Assembly (NCBI GenBank): GCA_003554665.1 | Contig: PWGY01000141.1 | Coordinates: 1 to 21,116, forward strand | From: Bacteroidales bacterium | GTDB lineage: Bacteria; Bacteroidota; Bacteroidia; Bacteroidales; UBA7960 | Direction: 5' to 3' | Length of the DNA: 21,116 nt | Shown: one piece after another, positions 17,095 to 21,116 of the stretch | How the letters are laid out: each line of letters starts with the position of its first letter | Numbering within the stretch: position 1 is the first letter of the stretch | Notes under the pieces: model-generated | The model's input: only the letters and a program-made list of their open reading frames with translations | Databases searched by the model: none | Told to the model about the DNA's origin: nothing | Made by a program: the position numbers and the translations under genes

Positions 17095-17115
17095 GTTGAG
17101 ATAAAAAGATTGATT

Positions 17116-17766
17116 ATGAAAGTAAGGATAATTCTTGCTGCGCTGCTGCTTATGCTGGTTATGGCAGTTTTTTCTCCCGGTTTTGCACAGGATGTTGATG
17201 GGAGGTTGCTGGAACAGGAGGCTGCTTTCTCACCTTCTCCGCAATTTGGAATGCAATTGGGTACTTCCTTTACTGCAGGAGGTTACGGAGGGTCAATGTT
17301 TTCCCAAACAATTTCCCCGCACCTTGGCTGGGATCTTAGCAAAAACTTTCATCTTGAGGTAGGAACTGTTTTTTCCTCTGGCAAGCTCCGGGGGAATTCA
17401 CCCGTTGCCCCGTTCGGCTTAGCTGGCGAAAACACGGCAATGCAAGGCATCGAAGGTCAGCGCTTTTTAAGTGCGACAGTTTATGCCTATGGTTCTTACA
17501 GGGTTAATCCGAGATTAAGCCTGACCGGGGGTACCTGGGTTGAACGAAATGATATGGGTACGGTTGACCCTCAGATGAATCCAATGGCATTCGACACCAA
17601 TGCCAGGGGCATGATGTTCGGGGTTGATTACAAGATAACTGACAATTTACGTTTCGGGGCTGAAGTCAGTATGTCATCCGGCGTTAATCCGTTCAACCCT
17701 TTGCAGCAGGGTCACTTTTCTCCGCACAGATATCCGGCTCCAATGCCTTTCTACCGGAGGAATTAA
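17116..17766 (+). CDS. Putative small outer-membrane beta-barrel protein of unknown function
   Basis: The ATG at 17116 gives 216 residues; the frame also contains an upstream TTG at 17092, but that overlaps the predicted -7 promoter element. Residues 1-25 form a classic signal peptide ending in FAQ. The mature part has alternating polar/hydrophobic stretches ending in aromatic or Gly residues (QFGMQLGTSFTAG, FHLEVGTVFSS, FLSATVYAYGSYRV, GMMFGVDYKIT, LRFGAEVSMSSG), separated by Asn/Asp-Pro-rich turns. This is consistent with a small barrel of roughly eight strands. The C-terminus is Pro/Arg-rich (YPAPMPFYRRN) instead of ending on a beta-signal aromatic residue, which is unusual. I do not recognise a specific family. 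A strong promoter immediately precedes it, suggesting considerable expression. Confidence 0.82.
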   Translation: MKVRIILAALLLMLVMAVFSPGFAQDVDGRLLEQEAAFSPSPQFGMQLGTSFTAGGYGGSMFSQTISPHLGWDLSKNFHLEVGTVFSSGKLRGNSPVAPFGLAGENTAMQGIEGQRFLSATVYAYGSYRVNPRLSLTGGTWVERNDMGTVDPQMNPMAFDTNARGMMFGVDYKITDNLRFGAEVSMSSGVNPFNPLQQGHFSPHRYPAPMPFYRRN

Positions 17767-18096
17767 AAATACCCGGTGATTCTATTAGGAAAGAACAAAT
17801 AATTTTCTTAAATTGTTCCACTCATAAAGACAGCTTGATGGCTTTCAAGGCCAAAGGTTGGTTTTACTTATGTGGTTAATGTTGTTTTTGTTTTGGTGGT
17901 TAAAGCGGTGTAGAATGTGCTCCCTTGGCATTTTTCACCGCTTTTTCAATGGGAGGTGTCACTGTTTATTTCGTGTCATCATAATCATATCCTGATCCGG
18001 CCGGATGCCGGGCCATGCTGCAATAACGGGCCATGCTTCATGAATCCGGGTGCTGATGCCGCCGGTTTAAGCAGCAATAAAGCGTGTTTTGCAAAA
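17767..18096. other. 330-bp convergent intergenic region
   Basis: This lies between the 3' ends of the small barrel gene (+) and the radical SAM gene (-). It contains a candidate terminator hairpin (17902-17946) and an 11-bp direct repeat, CGGGCCATGCT at 18009-18019 and 18027-18037. No frame in it shows protein-like composition, and I see no RNA gene or mobile-element remnant. Confidence 0.55.
17902..17946 (+). terminator. Candidate terminator hairpin downstream of the small barrel gene
   Basis: AAAGCGGTG (17902-17910) pairs with CACCGCTTT (17936-17944), a 9-bp stem with a 25-nt loop that ends in a run of five T (17942-17946). It lies 136 bp past the stop codon, farther than usual, and the loop is large, so the call is moderate. 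Confidence 0.4.
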
Positions 18097-19158
18097 TTAC
18101 TGCATCTGAAGCCGCAAATTGGTCAATCCTTCCTGGCGGGCAATGGTAACCACGTTGTTGTATTCTGACCTGTTGATTCTCCTTGAAATTTCCGGGTACT
18201 CAAATGCCTTGTACATGGGGGTATATTGCGACATGATGTTTACATAGGTGTTTTTGGGAAGATTGGCTGAGATCCACCTGATCACCCTGTCGCTTTTTGC
18301 CGCATTTTCTGGCATTACCAGATGCCTGATCATTAGCCCTTTATAGATGAGGCTGGTTTCAGGATCCGCTTCTGCCACACCTGTTTGCCGGTGCATTTCA
18401 AGCAATGCTTTTTGTGTAACCTCCGGATAGCAGTCTGCACCGGGTGAGTAAGTCCCTGCTGCCTCCGCGTCCATATACTTAAAGTCAGCCAGGTAAATAT
18501 CCACAACTCCATCCAGGTATTTCAGGACGCTTTCTTTTTCCCACCCACATGTATTGTATACCAGGGGAACACTTAGTCCGCGTGATGCGGCTTCGTCCAG
18601 TGCCAATAAAATATGGGGAGAATAATGACTTGGGGTAACCACATTGATGTTATGGCATCCATTTCTTTCCAGCGCCAGCATGATGTCTGCCAGGTCGCTG
18701 GTGGAATATTCCCTCCCCTGTCCTTTATGACTTATCTCATAATTGATGCAGAAAACGCATAACAGTCCGCAGTTGGTAAAGAATACCGTGCCAGAGCCCC
18801 TGCTTCCCACAAGCTCTTTTTCTTCTCCGTAATGCGGGTTGGCTGATGAGATCTCAAGCGTGGCATTGGCATTACAATGTCCCCTTTGTCCGCTGAGGCG
18901 GTCTGCTCCGCAATTCCTGGGGCATAATGTACAATTTTCCATCATGTCATAAAGGGCTTCCCCGCGCTTCTTCAATTCTCCGGTTTCATGAAGCCGGACG
19001 TAGCCCGGGGTATAGGCATCTGCTTTATTGTGCATTAAATCATTGTTTAAGAGGTTGCGTGCATTGGCATCCTGTCCGTTGAACAATCCCCTGGTAAATA
19101 TAGCAGCAGGCAGTGTTGCCATTAATTTCAGAAAATGCCGCCTGTTTTTCTTTTCCAT
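18097..19158 (-). CDS. PflX-type radical SAM protein with a twin-arginine signal
   Basis: The 353-residue protein has the radical SAM cluster motif C130-x3-C134-x2-C137 (NCGLLCVFCINYEIS). Before it is a second cysteine group, C76-x2-C79-P-x2-C83 with C95, as in the PflX/COG1313 group of pyruvate formate-lyase-activase-like proteins. Sequence stretches such as GCHNINVVTPSHY, VDIYLADFKY and VNIMSQYTPMYKA also match that group as I remember it. The N-terminus is unusual: N-R-R-H-F-L-K (5-11) followed by a short hydrophobic stretch fits a Tat signal, with a possible cleavage site near ANA (residue 33). Export of a folded Fe-S protein would explain a Tat signal, but SAM and electron supply outside the cytoplasm would be puzzling. 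Its target is unknown; no formate-lyase-like gene is nearby. It is divergent from the DHOD-like gene. Confidence 0.88.
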   Translation of the reverse strand: MEKKNRRHFLKLMATLPAAIFTRGLFNGQDANARNLLNNDLMHNKADAYTPGYVRLHETGELKKRGEALYDMMENCTLCPRNCGADRLSGQRGHCNANATLEISSANPHYGEEKELVGSRGSGTVFFTNCGLLCVFCINYEISHKGQGREYSTSDLADIMLALERNGCHNINVVTPSHYSPHILLALDEAASRGLSVPLVYNTCGWEKESVLKYLDGVVDIYLADFKYMDAEAAGTYSPGADCYPEVTQKALLEMHRQTGVAEADPETSLIYKGLMIRHLVMPENAAKSDRVIRWISANLPKNTYVNIMSQYTPMYKAFEYPEISRRINRSEYNNVVTIARQEGLTNLRLQMQ

Positions 19159-19188
19159 AGATATATTTGTTTTGTCTAAATTAAGACA

Positions 19189-19221
19189 TTGATTGTCAAT
19201 GGATAACTATTCGTAAATTTA
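19189..19221 (+). promoter_or_regulatory. Possible promoter for the DHOD-like gene
   Basis: TTG at 19189-19191 or 19193-19195 lies 22 or 18 nt before TAAATTTA at 19214-19221, resembling the Bacteroidota pattern. The leader would be about 165 nt and would include the perfect inverted repeat at 19312-19349. The -7 box is palindromic and is shared with a divergent candidate promoter. Confidence 0.35.
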
Positions 19222-19244
19222 CAAAAAATCATAGAAACAACAAA
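19214..19244 (-). promoter_or_regulatory. Possible promoter for the radical SAM gene
   Basis: On the minus strand TTTG (19244-19241) and TAAATTTA (19221-19214) are exactly 19 nt apart, matching the Bacteroidota pattern except for the final base. The leader to the ATG at 19158 would be about 50 nt. Confidence 0.4.
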
Positions 19245-19311
19245 AAACATGATGCGGTGATTAAACAATTCGCCCATGATAAACATTTACTAGTTAAAGG
19301 CATAAGGAGGG

Positions 19312-19349
19312 TTAACGGCCAAATTGCATAAAAATCATTTGGCCGTTAA
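19312..19349 (+). promoter_or_regulatory. Perfect inverted repeat in the leader of the DHOD-like gene
   Basis: TTAACGGCCAAA (19312-19323) is exactly complementary to TTTGGCCGTTAA (19338-19349). One more T-A pair (19324/19337) extends the stem to 13 bp around a 12-nt AT-rich loop. It ends 45 bp before the start codon. No T-run follows directly and no gene ends upstream on this strand, so it is more likely a leader-RNA structure or an operator than a terminator. Confidence 0.7.
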
Positions 19350-19394
19350 GCCCGAAAAATTTTTAACCATTAACCAACGAACGGGAGGAGCACT

Positions 19395-20408
19395 ATGGCA
19401 CATTTATCAACAAACTACATGGGTCTTACCCTGAAAAACCCCCTGATAGTGGGAGCATGCAACTTGTCAATGGATTCCGGTACGGCTTCCAAAATGGAAG
19501 AAGCAGGGGCGGCGGCTATCGTATTTAAATCTTTGTTTGAGGAGCAGATCAACCTGGAAAGCCTCGAATTAGAAGAAAGCCTTCATGCATATGATGAGCG
19601 GCACGCAGAAATGATCAATTTGTTTCCGGAAGTAAAACATGCCGGGCCTGAAGAACATCTGGAGAAACTCAGGAAACTGAAACAGGCTGTGAGTATACCT
19701 GTGATCGGCAGTTTGAATTGTGTCAACAGAGATACATGGGCCGAATATGCCCTGAAAATGAAAGAAACCGGCGTGGATGCCCTGGAACTCAATTTTTATG
19801 CAGCCCCTGATAGCTTTGAACAGACAGGAAAGGAAAAAGAGCAGGAGCAAATCGACATAATGAATGAGGTGATCAGGAAAGTGAACATCCCGGTCAGTGT
19901 GAAGCTGAGCCCGTTTTACACGAATCCTTTGCAGGTGATCCGGAAAATGGATGCCGCCGGGGTGAATGGCTTTGTGTTGTTTAACCGGCTGTTTCAGCCC
20001 GACATTGATCCCAAAAAGGGGGAGCATCACTTTCCGTTTAACCTGAGCCAGCCCATGGATTACCGGCTGCCGCTGCGTTATGCCGGCCTGCTGCACAATG
20101 AGGTCAAAGGCAACCTGTGTGCCAATACGGGTATTTTTACCGGCGAGGACATGGCCAAAATGATACTTGCAGGTGCAGATTGCGTGCAGGTGGTCAGTGC
20201 CCTGTACAAGAACAAGGTGGGGTATATCAAAGACATGCTGAACGATCTTTCGGTCTGGATGGAAGCTGCCGGATATGATAGTCTGGATGCATTCCGGGGG
20301 AAATTATCCAGGGCCAACAGCAAAGATCCCTATGCGTATCAGCGGGCCCAGTATGTGGATCTTTTGATGAAACCATTTGAAGTAATGCAAAAGTATCCTC
20401 AGCGGTAA
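19395..20408 (+). CDS. Dihydroorotate dehydrogenase-like flavoprotein
   Basis: This 337-residue TIM-barrel protein of the DHOD superfamily should bind FMN. Visible features are the N-terminal NPLIVGACN segment, the Lys at 45 (FKSLFEE), a lysine at 170 (VSVKLSPF) matching the FMN-contacting Lys of class 1 enzymes, and a phosphate-binding NTGIFTG stretch in the C-terminal third. The position that carries the catalytic Cys or Ser in true DHODs (N-x-S-C-P-N) reads N133-F-Y-A-A-P, so it may not oxidise dihydroorotate. In Bacteroidota such proteins are usually annotated only as DHOD-like; from memory they often sit near pyruvate:ferredoxin oxidoreductase, and here ackA is the convergent neighbour. 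A clear Shine-Dalgarno-like GGGAGGAG (19383-19390) precedes the ATG, which fixes the start and is uncommon in this phylum. Confidence 0.88.
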   Translation: MAHLSTNYMGLTLKNPLIVGACNLSMDSGTASKMEEAGAAAIVFKSLFEEQINLESLELEESLHAYDERHAEMINLFPEVKHAGPEEHLEKLRKLKQAVSIPVIGSLNCVNRDTWAEYALKMKETGVDALELNFYAAPDSFEQTGKEKEQEQIDIMNEVIRKVNIPVSVKLSPFYTNPLQVIRKMDAAGVNGFVLFNRLFQPDIDPKKGEHHFPFNLSQPMDYRLPLRYAGLLHNEVKGNLCANTGIFTGEDMAKMILAGADCVQVVSALYKNKVGYIKDMLNDLSVWMEAAGYDSLDAFRGKLSRANSKDPYAYQRAQYVDLLMKPFEVMQKYPQR

Positions 20409-20484
20409 ATTTACCGGAATGAGCAGCCGCCCTTTTTCAAGGTGCCGGCCTGTTCAGTAAACCCTGTGATAGAAAGCAAAATAG

Positions 20485-20537
20485 AAAGAGGCTGTACCCT
20501 TCCGGTTTTTGTAGCGGAAATTCGGTACAGCCTCTTT
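20485..20537. terminator. Probable bidirectional terminator between the DHOD-like gene and ackA
   Basis: AAAGAGGCTGTACC (20485-20498) pairs perfectly with GGTACAGCCTCTTT (20524-20537), a 14-bp stem. A second short TTCCG/CGGAA pairing can form inside the loop. It lies between two convergent genes, 77 bp past the DHOD-like stop and 50 bp past the ackA stop. Flanks are A/T-rich but without a long T-run; the A's and T's at the stem ends could serve both directions. Confidence 0.6.
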
Positions 20538-20586
20538 ACTTATGGCATCTTATATGACGTCTGAAGCCACATGATGCATCCGGGAA

Positions 20587-21116
20587 TTACCCGTTGTTGT
20601 TTTCCTGGTGCTGGGTGACAATCTTCAGGGTGTCGTAAGCGATCACCAGCTCCTCGTTGGTGGGAACAACCATGACCTTTACCCTGGATTCGTGTTTGGA
20701 AATCATTTCCAGTTTTCCTCTCAATCCGTTGTTTTTCTCCGGGTCGAAAGTTACCCCCAGGTGGTCGAGCCCTTTGCAAACGGCTTCCCTGGTTTCTGCA
20801 CCGTTTTCACCGATCCCGCCGGTAAAAATGATCAGGTCCACACCGCCCATGGCAGCTGCGTAGGCTCCGATGTATTTTTTGATCCTGTAGGCATACATTT
20901 CCAGTGCAAGTTGTGCCCTTTTGTTGTTTTCCTTCCATGCGGCATTTTCAATATCCCGCATGTCGTAAGAAACCCCGCTGATACCCAGCATCCCACTTTT
21001 CTTGTTGATCAGTTTGTTGGCTTCGTCTGTATCAAGGCCTTTCTTTTTCATGATATAAAGAAGTGCACCAAGATCCAGGTCTCCTGTACGGGTACCCATC
21101 ATCAGTCCTTCCACCG
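20587..21116 (-). CDS. ackA: Acetate kinase, C-terminal part (5' end outside the window)
   Basis: Only the last 175 complete codons are visible; the gene continues past the right edge, so the GTG at 21114 is an internal valine and not the start. The fragment holds the acetate kinase signature regions: EGLMMGTRTGDLD (substrate/metal-binding Arg and Asp), SGMLGISGVSYDMRD, and the C-terminal ASKHA-fold ATP site FTGGIGENGAETR. The C-terminus with VVPTNEELVIAYDT matches the normal family end, so nothing is missing on this side. The enzyme interconverts acetyl phosphate plus ADP with acetate plus ATP, usually the last step of acetate fermentation. It normally pairs with phosphotransacetylase, which may lie outside the window. 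Confidence 0.96.
   Translation of the reverse strand, partial: VEGLMMGTRTGDLDLGALLYIMKKKGLDTDEANKLINKKSGMLGISGVSYDMRDIENAAWKENNKRAQLALEMYAYRIKKYIGAYAAAMGGVDLIIFTGGIGENGAETREAVCKGLDHLGVTFDPEKNNGLRGKLEMISKHESRVKVMVVPTNEELVIAYDTLKIVTQHQENNNG

Noticed and set aside
19162..19169. TATATTTG as the -7 promoter element of the DHOD-like gene
   Set aside because: The octamer is perfect, but no TTG lies at the -33 distance and the leader would exceed 220 nt; kept only as an alternative.
19304..19310. AAGGAGG as a ribosome binding site for a small leader peptide
   Set aside because: No ATG, GTG or TTG start with a usable frame follows at a suitable distance.
1..21116. CRISPR arrays, insertion sequences, phage genes, tRNA or rRNA genes, toxin-antitoxin pairs
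   Set aside because: I looked for regular repeats, transposase or integrase motifs, cloverleaf patterns and small paired genes and saw none that could be supported.

Overview
The window looks like a chromosomal segment of a member of the Bacteroidota. The evidence is the protein families present, the near absence of Shine-Dalgarno sequences, and several promoters of the Bacteroidota type (TTTG or TTG about 19 nt before TAnnTTTG). Gene content is ordinary for a free-living or sediment bacterium. No phage, insertion sequence, CRISPR array, tRNA or rRNA gene was recognised. Both ends cut through genes: an M16 metallopeptidase on the left, missing its last residues, and acetate kinase on the right, missing its N-terminal half.

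Layout. 1-2860 (-): large two-domain M16 zinc peptidase, secreted or periplasmic. 3294-8795 (+): complete tripartite RND efflux operon (membrane fusion protein, HAE1-type pump, TolC-like outer-membrane channel). 8881-14555 (-): a four-gene sensory operon, in transcription order a stand-alone CarH/LitR-type cobalamin-binding protein, an unrecognised 144-residue helical protein, a PAS-type histidine kinase, and a 1119-residue GAF-GAF-PAS-PAS-GAF hybrid histidine kinase with a C-terminal receiver. 14589-16070 (-): cysS. 16238-16996 (-): patatin-like phospholipase. 17116-17766 (+): small probable outer-membrane barrel. 18097-19158 (-): PflX-type radical SAM protein with a twin-arginine signal. 19395-20408 (+): dihydroorotate dehydrogenase-like flavoprotein. 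20587-21116 (-): ackA.

The part most worth attention is the sensory operon. The cobalamin protein carries both signatures of the B12 photoreceptor family, W-x9-EH in the helical cap and E-x-H-x-x-G in the Rossmann-like domain. It has no DNA-binding domain and is translationally coupled (TAATG) to the 144-residue protein, which is followed closely by two soluble sensor kinases. The simplest reading is a cobalamin- and perhaps light-responsive input feeding a phosphorelay instead of directly repressing DNA. No DNA-binding response regulator is encoded in the window, so the output is unknown. All functional statements rest on motifs read by eye; no database search was run.
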